A stretch of 64,000 bases of DNA from NCBI RefSeq assembly GCF_032017025.1, contig NZ_DALZQO010000014.1, forward strand, positions 1 through 64,000. Reading direction: 5' to 3'. A program made the position numbers and the translations under genes. This DNA is from Hydrogenoanaerobacterium sp032017025 (GTDB lineage Bacteria > Bacillota > Clostridia > Oscillospirales > Ruminococcaceae). Positions within the stretch are counted from its first letter, which is position 1. Each line of letters starts with the position of its first letter. Below are positions 48,945-58,413 of this stretch, in pieces. The notes beneath the pieces were generated by a model. It was not told the origin of the DNA, searched no databases, and saw only the letters and a list, made by a program, of their open reading frames with translations.

Positions 48945-49208
48945 TTGACACAGGGCGTCGCACTGGATATTCTCAAAGAAGCGCTGCTGATTGCCTTTAA
49001 GCTTGCAGGACCAATGCTCGCTGTCAGCATTATTGTTGGTTTGGTGATTGCCATATTTCAAGCGGCAACACAAATCCATGAGCAAACCCTTACTTTTGTA
49101 CCCAAAGTTATTGTAATATCGCTGATACTGTTGTTTCTTGGTTCATGGATGATTACACTTCTTTCTGAGTTTACGCAGAGGTTGTTTGAAATCATGGCGG
49201 GGTTATAG
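48945..49208 (+). CDS. fliQ: Flagellar export gate protein FliQ
   Basis: A small two-span gate subunit. I start at a TTG (MTQGVALDILKEALLIAF, 87 residues); TTG at 48936 abuts the GGAGAGGA site and is less likely. GPMLAVSIIVGLVIAIFQAA and TQIHEQTLTFVPKVIVI are the family signature, with membrane spans near 15-38 and 52-73. It follows fliP and precedes fliR. Confidence 0.95.
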   Translation: MTQGVALDILKEALLIAFKLAGPMLAVSIIVGLVIAIFQAATQIHEQTLTFVPKVIVISLILLFLGSWMITLLSEFTQRLFEIMAGL

Positions 49209-49213
49209 CGGCT

Positions 49214-49987
49214 ATGTGGAATGAGTTGTTTGCCTATCTGGACGTTTTTATGCTGGTCTTTGTCCGGATGAGCGGTATGATCCTATTCAATCCGCTTTTT
49301 GCCCGGCGCAATGTACCCACTCAGGTTCGTATGGGGCTGATTCTTGCTCTAACCATTGTAATTACACCAACGGTTGACGGCGCCCCTATTGCGGGCATGC
49401 TCGAGCTGGAATTTATATTCGCCATGTTCAAGGAGTTGTTTCTTGGCTTTGTGTGCGGGTTTGTGTTCCAAATATTCTACTACCTGCTGTTTTTTGCCGG
49501 GGATATTATGGATATGGAGTTTGGTCTTTCTATGTCCAAGGTGTTTGATCCATCCTCCAATATACAGATGTCTACCTCGGGCAACCTACTGAACCTGCTT
49601 TTTATGTTCTATATTTTTGCAACCAACAGCCACCTGATTATGATCAAGATTTTTGCAACCTCCTATCAGGTTGTCCCGGTAGGTGCAGTGGGGCTTTCCA
49701 CAGCTATTGGTGAACATATCGTCAATCTATTCATCTCGGTGTTTGTGTTGGCATTAAAGCTGGCCCTGCCTTTTATAGCGGTAGAATTTATTTTAGAGAT
49801 TGCAATGGGTATTCTGATGAAAATCATTCCGCAAATTCATATTTTCGTCATCAATATCCAAATGAAAGTATTGGTAGGTATCATTCTTCTGTTTGCGTTT
49901 GCCCATCCGGTAGGCTCTTTTATGGATAATTATGTGGTGGTAATGCTAGAGAATATGCAGCGTGCCCTGTTTGCCGCAATGGCATAA
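49214..49987 (+). CDS. fliR: Flagellar export gate protein FliR
   Basis: A multispan gate subunit that packs with FliP, FliQ and FlhB. The 257-residue protein has about six hydrophobic segments. MWNELFAYLDVFMLVFVRMS, NPLFARRNVPTQVRMGLILA and the block GDIMDMEFGLSMSKVFDPSS are diagnostic. ATG, five bases after the fliQ stop. Confidence 0.95.
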   Translation: MWNELFAYLDVFMLVFVRMSGMILFNPLFARRNVPTQVRMGLILALTIVITPTVDGAPIAGMLELEFIFAMFKELFLGFVCGFVFQIFYYLLFFAGDIMDMEFGLSMSKVFDPSSNIQMSTSGNLLNLLFMFYIFATNSHLIMIKIFATSYQVVPVGAVGLSTAIGEHIVNLFISVFVLALKLALPFIAVEFILEIAMGILMKIIPQIHIFVINIQMKVLVGIILLFAFAHPVGSFMDNYVVVMLENMQRALFAAMA

Positions 49988-50020
49988 ACAAACGAAAGCG
50001 GTGGAAAAGGGGGGATTTGA

Positions 50021-51082
50021 TTGGCTGGCGAAAAAACCGAGAAGGCGACCCCCAAACGAAAGCAGGACGAACGAAAAAAGGGTAATATCTTTCAAAGCCG
50101 TGATGTGATAGCTGTTTTTTCGCTGGTAATCATGTTTTACAGCATCAAAGCGCTGTCGCCTCATATCACCAATTATCTCAGCAAATGCATTCGAGATTTT
50201 TTTGAATTAGCAGGCACGATGAAAACAATCAGCGTTATGGATACACGGCAGTTGCTGCTGGACGGATTACTTATCTTTGCTCTGACAGCCCTGCCGCTGT
50301 TGATGCTCAGCTCTGTGCTGGCAATTGTATTAACGGGCATGCAAACAAAAATGCTTTTTTCGGGCGAGGCAATGCGCTTTAAGGCAAGCCGAATCAGCCC
50401 TCTGCAAGGCTTTAAGCGCATGTTTTCCATTCGTTCGCTTGTTGAAATTATCAAAGCAATTTTAAAAATCGTCCTGCTCGGCTGGATTGTATACAACAAC
50501 TTTATAAAACGTATGGTGGGCTTTCCCAGGCTGCTGGATATGTCCGTGCAGGAGGCTGTAGTGTTTATTGGGGAAAGCATTATGTCGCTGGTATCCACCA
50601 CTGCAATGGTGTTTGCTTTTATTGCAGCATTCGACTATTTCTACCAGTGGTGGGATTATGAGAAAAATCTGCGCATGAGCAAGCAGGAAATTAAGGAAGA
50701 GTACAAACAAACTGAAGGTGACCCCCAGATAAAAGGAAAGATTAAAGAAAAGCAGCAGCAGATGGCACAAAAGCGTATGATGCAAAACGTACCAAGCGCC
50801 GATGTGGTTATTCGAAACCCGACCCACTATGCTGTTGCAATTCAATATGATCCCGAAAAAAACCGAGCACCGGTTGTAGTCGCCAAGGGCGCTGACCGTG
50901 TTGCGCTGAAAATCATCGAGATAGCCGAACAGCACGATGTTGTCATTACAGAAAACAGACCGCTTGCTAGAGGTTTGTACGAGACGGTTGATCTTGACAG
51001 AGAAATTCCCGATGAGTTTTATCAGGCAGTTGCAGGTGTGCTTGCATTTGTGTACAACCTGAAGAAAAAGGATTTGAAATAG
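50021..51082 (+). CDS. flhB: Flagellar export switch protein FlhB
   Basis: FlhB sets substrate specificity of the export gate and self-cleaves within NPTH. TTG start after AAAGGGGGGATTTGA; 353 residues. EKTEKATPKRKQDERKKGN opens the protein, four membrane spans follow, and the cytoplasmic domain has NPTH at 266-269 (VIRNPTHYAVAIQYD). The end of flhB abuts the flhA start codon. Confidence 0.96.
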   Translation: MAGEKTEKATPKRKQDERKKGNIFQSRDVIAVFSLVIMFYSIKALSPHITNYLSKCIRDFFELAGTMKTISVMDTRQLLLDGLLIFALTALPLLMLSSVLAIVLTGMQTKMLFSGEAMRFKASRISPLQGFKRMFSIRSLVEIIKAILKIVLLGWIVYNNFIKRMVGFPRLLDMSVQEAVVFIGESIMSLVSTTAMVFAFIAAFDYFYQWWDYEKNLRMSKQEIKEEYKQTEGDPQIKGKIKEKQQQMAQKRMMQNVPSADVVIRNPTHYAVAIQYDPEKNRAPVVVAKGADRVALKIIEIAEQHDVVITENRPLARGLYETVDLDREIPDEFYQAVAGVLAFVYNLKKKDLK

Positions 51083-53131
51083 TTGAAGAAATTTAATTTT
51101 ATCGTGTCGGTTTTTGTTGTGACGATCATCTTCTTAATAATCGTACCGCTTCCGCCTTTCTGGCTGGATTTGATGTTCATCTTAAACTTGACATTATCGT
51201 TTGTTATTTTGATTACCAGCATGTACATAAGAGAATCGCTGGAGTTCTCCATTTTTCCATCAATACTTCTGATTACAACTCTGTTTCGTCTGGCGCTTAA
51301 TATATCTTCCACCAGACTAATTTTGTTGGAAGACGGTAATGCCGGACAGGTTGTAAAAACATTTGGAGAGTTCGTCATCCGCGGAAATGCCGTGGTGGGC
51401 TTAATTATATTCCTCATTATCGTATTGGTTCAGTTTATCGTAATCACCAAAGGCTCAGAGCGTGTGGCCGAGGTTGCCGCCCGTTTTACCTTGGATGCAA
51501 TGCCCGGTAAGCAGATGGCAATTGACGCAGACCTGAACTCAGGACTGATTGATGAGCAGCAGGCAAGGGAGCGCCGCTTAAAGATTCAGCGTGAAGCAGA
51601 CTTCTTTGGCTCGATGGACGGTGCGTCAAAGTTTGTAAAGGGCGACGCAATCATGTCCATTATCGTTACGTTCATCAATCTCATCGGCGGTATAATTATG
51701 GGCTTTATCAATAATGTGGGCAGCTTCTCCGAAATCATGCAGATTTACACCACCGCCACGGTGGGTGATGGCCTGATCTCACAGCTGCCGGCACTGCTGA
51801 TTTCTGTTGCAACCGGTATGATCGTTACTAGGTCCGCATCAGAAAGTAACCTCAACGAGGAGGTTAGCAAACAGTTCCTGTCACAGCCTAAGGTACTGAT
51901 TATGGCGGGTGTCGCTGTGGGTGCATTGTGCCTGATACCGGGCTTCCCGCGCCTGCAGATACTTACCGTTTCTATCGGGCTAATTTCGTTGGGCATCGTT
52001 TTACAACGCAAAGGCAGTCCTGTGGTACAGCCGGAACAGGGCTTGCTCCCCGAAACAGAGGTTACCAGCGAAGCATCGTACTACAAAAATATTGACAATG
52101 TCTATGGTCTGCTCACAGTAGAGCAGATTGAAATGGAGTTTGGATACAGCTTGATTCCGTTGGTGGATGAAAGCAATGGCGGCAGCTTTATTGACCGTGT
52201 TGTTATGTTCCGCAAACAGCTCGCGCTGGAAATGGGTATGGTTATCCCGTCTGTACGGCTGAAAGACAGCGGTCAGCTTAATCCAAACCAATACAGCATT
52301 AAGTTTAAGGGCGAAGAGGTCGCACGCGGAGATATCCTTGTCGACCATTATCTTGCGCTTTCTCCAGGTGAAATCGCAGAAGAGATAGAGGGCATCGACA
52401 CCATAGAGCCTGCATTTAATATTCCTGCAAAATGGATCAGCGATGACAAAAAGATTAAGGCGGAGCTTGCCGGATACACCTTGATTGACCCCACCTCTGT
52501 AATCATTACTCACTTGTCAGAGGTTATTAAAATGCACCTGCATGAGCTGCTCAACAGGCAGGAGGTCAACAACCTGGTCTCCAATCTGCGTAAATCAAAC
52601 GAGACCATTGTTAATGATACGATTCCGGAGATTATCTCGATTGGCAACCTACAAAAGGTGCTCGCCAACTTGCTTCGAGAGGGTGTACCTATTCGGGATA
52701 TGGAGACAATTGTGGAGACGCTGGGTGATTACGGTGCTCAGATTAAAGATACCGATATGCTCACCGAATATGTACGTCAATCGCTTAAGCGCACCATTTC
52801 TCATAAGTTCTCAGAAGCCGGGCAGATGAAAGTGGTCAGCTTAGATGCACAGATTGAGAATATGATTATGGGTTCTGTAAAGAAGATGGACAGCGGTTCT
52901 TATCTTGCTCTTGACCCGCAGGCGATACAGAATATTGTCTCGGCAACCACTACCGAAATCAATAAAATTAAAGATCTGGTTCAGGCACCTACTATAATTA
53001 CTTCTCCCGTTGTTCGTATCTACTTTAAAAAGCTGATTGATCAGTTCTATCCCAACATTGTGGTGCTGTCTTTCAGCGAAATTGATAATAACATACAGAT
53101 ACAGGCGCTTGGGAATATCAGCATAGTATAA
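51083..53131 (+). CDS. flhA: Flagellar export gate protein FlhA
   Basis: FlhA forms the nonameric export-gate ring that binds chaperone-substrate complexes. TTG start immediately after the flhB stop; 682 residues. About eight spans lie in the first 300 residues, with LFRLALNISSTRLIL, GNAVVGLIIFLIIVLVQFIV, and ARFTLDAMPGKQMAIDADLN, the FHIPEP-type signature. The C-terminal cytoplasmic domain is complete. flhF and flhG, commonly next, are missing; sigma-28 follows. Confidence 0.97.
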   Translation: MKKFNFIVSVFVVTIIFLIIVPLPPFWLDLMFILNLTLSFVILITSMYIRESLEFSIFPSILLITTLFRLALNISSTRLILLEDGNAGQVVKTFGEFVIRGNAVVGLIIFLIIVLVQFIVITKGSERVAEVAARFTLDAMPGKQMAIDADLNSGLIDEQQARERRLKIQREADFFGSMDGASKFVKGDAIMSIIVTFINLIGGIIMGFINNVGSFSEIMQIYTTATVGDGLISQLPALLISVATGMIVTRSASESNLNEEVSKQFLSQPKVLIMAGVAVGALCLIPGFPRLQILTVSIGLISLGIVLQRKGSPVVQPEQGLLPETEVTSEASYYKNIDNVYGLLTVEQIEMEFGYSLIPLVDESNGGSFIDRVVMFRKQLALEMGMVIPSVRLKDSGQLNPNQYSIKFKGEEVARGDILVDHYLALSPGEIAEEIEGIDTIEPAFNIPAKWISDDKKIKAELAGYTLIDPTSVIITHLSEVIKMHLHELLNRQEVNNLVSNLRKSNETIVNDTIPEIISIGNLQKVLANLLREGVPIRDMETIVETLGDYGAQIKDTDMLTEYVRQSLKRTISHKFSEAGQMKVVSLDAQIENMIMGSVKKMDSGSYLALDPQAIQNIVSATTTEINKIKDLVQAPTIITSPVVRIYFKKLIDQFYPNIVVLSFSEIDNNIQIQALGNISIV

Positions 53132-53152
53132 CAGAAAAGGAGGTGAGCCCCT

Positions 53153-53929
53153 GTGTCAGAAAGCCAATATAAATTGGATGACCCTGTTGAAGAAATGAAA
53201 AACTATCAAGAAAACCGAAGTGTAGAGATTCGCAACCGACTAATTCTTCATTACAGTTACATTGCACGCTCCACAGCAATGCAGATGAGGGGGATCGCCT
53301 CCAATTACGCACAGGTTGAGGACATAGTAAATCAAGGGGTACTCACACTGATCGACTGTATTGAGAAGTTTGATCTGGAAAAGGGCGTTAAGTTTGAAAC
53401 CTATGCATTTATGAGGATACGCGGCTCGGTCATCGATTTTATACGCAAGCAGGATTGGCTGCCGCGTAGAGTACGCAAAACGGCAAAGGATATCGACCGA
53501 GCGTACGATGAACTTTCCAACCGCTATATGCGCGAGCCAAGCGCAAGCGAGATTGCGCAGCACCTGCAGATGTCAGAGGAAGCGTTGAGCAAGCACTATA
53601 GCGAAATTTCCAACTCGGTTTTGCTTTCTTTTGAAGGGGTTGTGCAAAACACACTGCAGATGGATTTTAGCGAAGAAAGCAGCACAGCGGGCGAAGACTC
53701 TCAGCCAGAAAGCCATGTCTTCCGCCAAGAGATGAAGGAAGTGCTTGCAGGTGCAGTCAGCGAACTTACCGAAAAAGAGCAAACGGTGCTTTCGCTTTAT
53801 TACTACGAGAGCCTTAAATATTCCGATATTGCAAAGGTGCTCGAAGTCAGCGAGTCCAGAATCTGTCAAATACATACGAAAGCAATCTCAAAGCTTAAAG
53901 GAAAAATGCAGCATTATATGAAAGGTTGA
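53153..53929 (+). CDS. fliA: RNA polymerase sigma-28 (SigD/FliA)
   Basis: The flagellar sigma factor, inhibited by FlgM. GTG start after AAAAGGAGGTGAGCCCCT; 258 residues. Region 2 (about 35-105) includes GVLTLIDCIEKFDLEKGVKF and the -10-reading stretch ETYAFMRIRGSVIDFIRKQD. A region 3 segment (EPSASEIAQHLQMSEE) and region 4 (LTEKEQTVLSLYYYESLKYS, then ISRICQIH-like ESRICQIHTKAISKLK) follow. It likely transcribes the TTAA/TACGATAT-type promoters of this window. The name sigD is equally valid. Confidence 0.96.
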   Translation: MSESQYKLDDPVEEMKNYQENRSVEIRNRLILHYSYIARSTAMQMRGIASNYAQVEDIVNQGVLTLIDCIEKFDLEKGVKFETYAFMRIRGSVIDFIRKQDWLPRRVRKTAKDIDRAYDELSNRYMREPSASEIAQHLQMSEEALSKHYSEISNSVLLSFEGVVQNTLQMDFSEESSTAGEDSQPESHVFRQEMKEVLAGAVSELTEKEQTVLSLYYYESLKYSDIAKVLEVSESRICQIHTKAISKLKGKMQHYMKG

Positions 53930-53935
53930 TGAGAC

Positions 53936-54685
53936 ATGTTCAGCGGGTTTTACACGGCGGCATCCGGTATGTTTATGCAACAGCGTACATTGAATGTGCT
54001 ATCCAACAATATTGCAAATGTAAAAACACCGGGTTATCGCAGCAAGCGGGTGGTGAGCAGCACCTTTGAGCAGGCGCTGCTTGCGCGGCAGGAAGCAGGC
54101 AATTCTACGCAAATCGGCTCCGGTGCTCCTATTCGCATTGTCGACTCGGTGCCGACACAGTTTGATCCTTCCTTTCTGCAGGAAACATACAGACCATTCG
54201 ATTTGGCGATTGAGGGAGACGGCTTCTTCACCATACAAGGGGGAGAACAGCAATACTTAACCCGAAATGGCAATTTTGATATCGACGAAGAAGGCTACCT
54301 GGTGCTGCGCGGGCAGGGCAGAGTGCTTGGTGAGGGCGGCGAAATCTTATTGAACTCCTCTGCATTTACTGTAGGAGAAGACGGTACCGTGTATAATGCC
54401 ACGGGCAGACGCATTGACCGCTTGTTGCTGGTGCAGCCGCAGGATTATAACGCTTTGCAGGATTTTGAAAACGGTATGTACGGTGTCGATCCGGCGCAGC
54501 AGGGCAATTTGCAGACAGGTAATATCCGTGTTGTGCAGGGTGTACTGGAGCAATCCAATATCGATATGAACCGCGAAATGTCAATGGCAATGGAGGTTCA
54601 GCGTGCATTCCAGTCCTGCAGCAAGGCACTTACCACCATCGATCAACTGAATCAAAAAACTGCCAATGAGTTGGGCAGATTATAA
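53936..54685 (+). CDS. Flagellar basal-body/hook rod protein (FlgF/FlhO-like)
   Basis: A distal rod or hook-basal body protein of 249 residues. N-terminal MFSGFYTAASGMFMQQRTLN and VLSNNIANVKTPGYRSKRVV, a middle PFDLAIEGDGFFTIQGGEQQ, and C-terminal SNIDMNREMSMAMEVQRAFQ are the FlgF/FlgG family marks. It starts 6 bases after the sigma-28 stop. With the next gene it forms the pair called flhO-flhP in Bacillus. FlgF versus FlgG assignment is uncertain. Confidence 0.9.
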   Translation: MFSGFYTAASGMFMQQRTLNVLSNNIANVKTPGYRSKRVVSSTFEQALLARQEAGNSTQIGSGAPIRIVDSVPTQFDPSFLQETYRPFDLAIEGDGFFTIQGGEQQYLTRNGNFDIDEEGYLVLRGQGRVLGEGGEILLNSSAFTVGEDGTVYNATGRRIDRLLLVQPQDYNALQDFENGMYGVDPAQQGNLQTGNIRVVQGVLEQSNIDMNREMSMAMEVQRAFQSCSKALTTIDQLNQKTANELGRL

Positions 54686-54707
54686 TTCCAAAAAGGATGG
54701 GTGAAAA

Positions 54708-55451
54708 ATGAATATTGCATTTTATACCGCTGTTTCGGGAATGACAGCCTTTCAAAAGGATATGGATCTGATTTCCAACAATATGGCGAATATCAGCACG
54801 GTAGGCTACAAGCCGCAAAAATCCTCTTTTAGTGATATTTTGTATACGCAAATGGATACAAGAGCAAATGAAAACGCGATGCAAGGGCATGGCGTTAAAA
54901 TAGAAAACATTGACCTTTTGTTTAAACAGGGTATGCTCAACCGCACCGAATATGGTTTGGATTTTGCACTGGTTGGCGAAGGCTTTTTCTGTGTGGACAG
55001 AGGCGGAGAAAATCCGGAATATACGCGCAACGGTGCATTTACCATCGGTATGGATCGTGATCGTGCTTACCTTGTCACCACAGACGGCGGCTATGTGCTG
55101 GATGAACGCGGCAGAAGAATTGAGCTGAATCTAAAAGATGGCAGCAATGTTGCAGATATTACCGGTGTGGAAGAACGCATTGGCATCTATACATTCTCCA
55201 ACCCCTACGGTTTAAAGCCAATTGGAAATACAAGCCTTGCAGCAACACCGCTTTCCGGCGAGGCAAGAGCCAACCGCAGAGACCGCGACGAAAGCACAAC
55301 AGAGCTGATTTCCGGCGCACTCGAGCTTTCGGATGTTGATATGTCCACCGAAATGGTGAATGTACTGCAAACCCAGCGTGCATTTCAGCTGAATGCAAAA
55401 ATTGTTCAGACTGCCGACCAAATTGAAGAAATGGTAAATAATTTAAGATAA
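54708..55451 (+). CDS. Flagellar basal-body/hook rod protein (FlgG/FlhP-like)
   Basis: A 247-residue paralogue of the preceding gene. MNIAFYTAVSGMTAFQKDMD and LISNNMANISTVGYKPQKSS open it, GLDFALVGEGFFCVDRGGEN is the central motif, and SDVDMSTEMVNVLQTQRAFQ closes it. ATG start after AAAAGGATGGGTGAAA, 22 bases after its neighbour. Together the two should form the distal rod; which one is FlgG is not settled by sequence alone. Confidence 0.9.
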   Translation: MNIAFYTAVSGMTAFQKDMDLISNNMANISTVGYKPQKSSFSDILYTQMDTRANENAMQGHGVKIENIDLLFKQGMLNRTEYGLDFALVGEGFFCVDRGGENPEYTRNGAFTIGMDRDRAYLVTTDGGYVLDERGRRIELNLKDGSNVADITGVEERIGIYTFSNPYGLKPIGNTSLAATPLSGEARANRRDRDESTTELISGALELSDVDMSTEMVNVLQTQRAFQLNAKIVQTADQIEEMVNNLR

Positions 55452-55470
55452 TTTCAAAGGAGGTGGAGAT

Positions 55471-56094
55471 ATGCAGGGGAACATTTATCAGAACCTAGGC
55501 GTGGCGCAGATTGACATGCTCGCTGAGATTGGTAACATCGGTTCAGGCAACGCCGTAACCTCGCTGTCTATGCTGCTCAGTACCAACGTAACAATTCAAA
55601 GCCCCACCGTTAAAATTATGGAAATTAATAAAGCGGCGGATATGCTTGGGGGGGCAGAAAATGTCGTCATCGGCATACTTTCTATTATGCAGGGCGATGT
55701 GGAAGGCATGATGCTGTTTTTAATGGAAAATGATTTTGCCTGCAAGACGCTCAACGTACTCCTTGAGCAGAATTATCAAAGTTTTTATGATATTGATGAG
55801 ATGGGGCGCTCGGCACTGATTGAGATTGCCAACATCATGGCGTATTCCTACGCAAATGCACTTTCGGCACTTACCGATTTTTTCATTACTTTATCCGTGC
55901 CGTCCATGTGTTTTGATATGTTGGGAGCGATACTCAGCGAACCCAGTATTGTGTTTGCTGAGGTTGGCGACCAGCTCATGTTTATCAAAGGGGATATCAA
56001 TATTGATGGCGAAAAGATGAAAAGCCATATGTTATTGATTCCGGAAGCAAAATCACTAGAAAAAATTATAAAAAAGTTGGGCGTATCAGGATGA
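55471..56094 (+). CDS. cheC: CheY-P phosphatase CheC
   Basis: CheC removes phosphate from CheY and binds CheD in adaptation. The 207-residue protein has both active-site motifs: IDMLAEIGNIGSGNAVTSL (residues 14-32) and RSALIEIANIMAYSYANAL (about 112-130). AAGGAGGTGGAGAT precedes the ATG. It overlaps cheD by 4 bases (ATGA), as expected for a CheC-CheD complex. Confidence 0.95.
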   Translation: MQGNIYQNLGVAQIDMLAEIGNIGSGNAVTSLSMLLSTNVTIQSPTVKIMEINKAADMLGGAENVVIGILSIMQGDVEGMMLFLMENDFACKTLNVLLEQNYQSFYDIDEMGRSALIEIANIMAYSYANALSALTDFFITLSVPSMCFDMLGAILSEPSIVFAEVGDQLMFIKGDINIDGEKMKSHMLLIPEAKSLEKIIKKLGVSG

Positions 56095-56576
56095 GCGAAG
56101 TAGTGACAGTTGGAATATCAGATATTAACCTTGTTTATGCGCCGGACGTGTTGGTTACTTACGCACTGGGTTCGTGCGTGGGAATTTGCCTTCTTGATCC
56201 GTTAACTCGGCTGGGGGGGCTTGCGCACATCATGCTTCCGTCAAGCAAACAGCTTCCTAATATGCCCCCATCTAATAAATTTGCAGATACCGCAATCTAT
56301 GCACTTATACAAAGAATGGAATTGTGTGGTGCAAGTAGAGCACGCTTAAAAGCTAAAATTGCAGGTGGTGCCTGCATGTTTAACTGTGCAAGCAATTCGG
56401 CTATTTCTAATATTGGAAAACGAAATGTGGTAGAGGTAAAGAATATACTTGCAGGGCTTGGAATTCCCATTTTAGCAGAGGATACAGGAAGTAACTATGG
56501 AAGAACCCTGTTTTTTTATCCCGAAACAGGCGTAATGCGCATCAAGTCGGCGCTGAAAGGCGAAAGCATGTTATAG
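56091..56576 (+). CDS. cheD: Chemoreceptor glutamine deamidase CheD
   Basis: CheD deamidates receptor glutamines and stimulates CheC. The 161-residue protein has the catalytic Cys29 in YALGSCVGICLLDP and His46 in LGGLAHIMLPSS, plus the conserved KAKIAGGACMFN block. ATG overlaps the cheC stop. The substrate receptor may be the chemoreceptor at 11.9 kb or others elsewhere. Confidence 0.95.
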   Translation: MSEVVTVGISDINLVYAPDVLVTYALGSCVGICLLDPLTRLGGLAHIMLPSSKQLPNMPPSNKFADTAIYALIQRMELCGASRARLKAKIAGGACMFNCASNSAISNIGKRNVVEVKNILAGLGIPILAEDTGSNYGRTLFFYPETGVMRIKSALKGESML

Positions 56577-56637
56577 AAAAAACCATATGTTATCTGTATA
56601 TCTGGGATCACAACAAAATAGTTTGGAGGCATAAGAC

Positions 56638-58365
56638 ATGAGTAAAGATGAGATAAAAAACGGAGACATCATGCAGTCGGAGCAAGAAACAGAAACTAAA
56701 TCCGCTGAAAATGCCGTGCCACAATCAAAAACGGAGGGGTCTCAGAGCTTTCTTCTCAGCCTTTTTAACAAGTTTTCGAAACAGAACAGTAAACAAAAAC
56801 AGAATCAAACTGTGGATGAGGTGCAGGACGAAGTTCTTTCGGAATCGACAGTAGAAACAGAAGAAACGATATCTTATGAAAACCAGCAAGAAGAAATATC
56901 AGAGCAGCCGGGTGACACCGCCGAAGTAGCGGATACTCCTTCGCAAGAAGAGGAAACCGAGCTGGAAAAAGAGCCGGAGTCGATGCCAGAGCCTGTAGAC
57001 GCTGAGGTAGAGATACTGCTGGAAAACAATAAGATGGCCGCTACTATTTGTGTTACTTCCCCCAAATATGGCGGTAATGAAGTAACACACGAAATGCTAA
57101 CCGATGCACTCAGCAAGAATGGCATTGTTTATGGAATCAATCAAGACCGACTTAATGATATTGCTGAAAATAAGCTGTATAACAGATTATACCGCATTGC
57201 AGAGGGTACACCTGCGATAGATGGAAAAGACGGCGGGATTAAAGACTATTTTCCCAGAGAGCGAAAGCTGAATTTTGCAACCCGTGAGGACGGTTCTATT
57301 GACTTTAAAAGTCTTAACCTGATTCAAATTATAAAAAAAGACACTCTGATTTGTGAGCTCATTCCACCAATAGACCCAATTGACGGAAGCGATGTTCTGG
57401 GGAATCCATTCAATGGTAAGAAGGGCAAGGTAGCAACCCTTCCGCGCGGTGAAAATACGGTGTTATCAGAGGATAAGACGCAGCTTCTCGCCGGTTGTGA
57501 GGGAAATCTTGTATTTTCTCGTGAGCGTTTTCAGGTTCAAAAAACATTTGAAGTAGCAGGAAATGTCGATAATGCTGTGGGAAACATCGATTTTTCGGGA
57601 GATGTGATTGTTCGAGGCGATGTATTCGAGGGATTCGTCATTAAATCCCAAGGTAATGTTACCATAACAGGAATGGTTGAAGGCGCATCTATCTATGCAA
57701 AAGGGAATATCAGCATATCGAAGGGTATGAACGGGATGCGCAAAGGTGTTCTCGAATCTCAAAAGTCTATTACAAGTAAATTTCTTGAAAACTGTGAAAT
57801 AAAGGCAAAAGGAAAAATTCAGGCGGAATCCATCATCAACTCCACCGTTTTTTGCGAAGATGAACTGATTGTCTCGGGCAAAAAGGGTGCTATTATTGGC
57901 GGATCTTTTACGGTATACAAAGAAATTAAGGCAAAGGTTGTAGGTGCCCCAAGCAACATACCCACTGCAATTATGTTGGGGGTTACTCCGGACTTGATTA
58001 AAGAAAGAAATAAGCTTGCAAAAGAAATAGAAAATTTAAAAAACTTAGATTCCGACATTGAAAAAAATATTATGTATCTTGAAACCTTAGCAGGAAAAAT
58101 GCCTCTTACTGCTGAGCGTGTAAAGCAATTAAATCAGTTTAAAATACAACGGCCACTAAACCAATTAAAGCAAAGTCAGCTTACTCAAAGATTACAGGAG
58201 ATCAATGAGATTGCAGACAATGTAGGAAAGAGCAGGTTAATCTGTGGTACGATTTATCCATGTACACAAATTACGATCGGAAAAATCACAACCACCGTAC
58301 AGAACATGGCATCCAACTGTATTTATTCTATGAGTGATGGCGAAATTAGAGCGAGTTACCAATAA
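56638..58365 (+). CDS. FapA (DUF342) family protein
   Basis: A 575-residue cytoplasmic protein. Residues 1-120 are acidic, Glu/Gln/Ser-rich and probably disordered. FapA/DUF342 sequence starts near 122 (VEILLENNKMAATICVTSPK). The typical middle has PIDPIDGSDVLGNPFNGKKG and LLAGCEGNLVFSRERFQV, and a right-handed beta-helix covers about 295-440 (GDVIVRGDVFEGFVIKSQGN). A coiled coil (about 460-535) and a short beta end follow. FapA-like genes lie in flagellar clusters of many bacteria; in Vibrio FapA links glucose signalling to polar flagellation. Its role here is unknown. It ends the main operon. Confidence 0.88.
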   Translation: MSKDEIKNGDIMQSEQETETKSAENAVPQSKTEGSQSFLLSLFNKFSKQNSKQKQNQTVDEVQDEVLSESTVETEETISYENQQEEISEQPGDTAEVADTPSQEEETELEKEPESMPEPVDAEVEILLENNKMAATICVTSPKYGGNEVTHEMLTDALSKNGIVYGINQDRLNDIAENKLYNRLYRIAEGTPAIDGKDGGIKDYFPRERKLNFATREDGSIDFKSLNLIQIIKKDTLICELIPPIDPIDGSDVLGNPFNGKKGKVATLPRGENTVLSEDKTQLLAGCEGNLVFSRERFQVQKTFEVAGNVDNAVGNIDFSGDVIVRGDVFEGFVIKSQGNVTITGMVEGASIYAKGNISISKGMNGMRKGVLESQKSITSKFLENCEIKAKGKIQAESIINSTVFCEDELIVSGKKGAIIGGSFTVYKEIKAKVVGAPSNIPTAIMLGVTPDLIKERNKLAKEIENLKNLDSDIEKNIMYLETLAGKMPLTAERVKQLNQFKIQRPLNQLKQSQLTQRLQEINEIADNVGKSRLICGTIYPCTQITIGKITTTVQNMASNCIYSMSDGEIRASYQ

Positions 58366-58375
58366 AAATAGAAAC

Positions 58376-58411
58376 AAAACACGCAGGCAGAAAATTCTGC
58401 CTGCGTGTTTT
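58376..58411. terminator. Bidirectional terminator, fapA/cheB
   Basis: AAAACACGCAGGCAG (58376-58390) pairs perfectly with CTGCCTGCGTGTTTT (58397-58411), with a 6-base loop. It separates the convergent main operon and the cheA-cheB operon. Confidence 0.93.
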
Positions 58412-58413
58412 GT

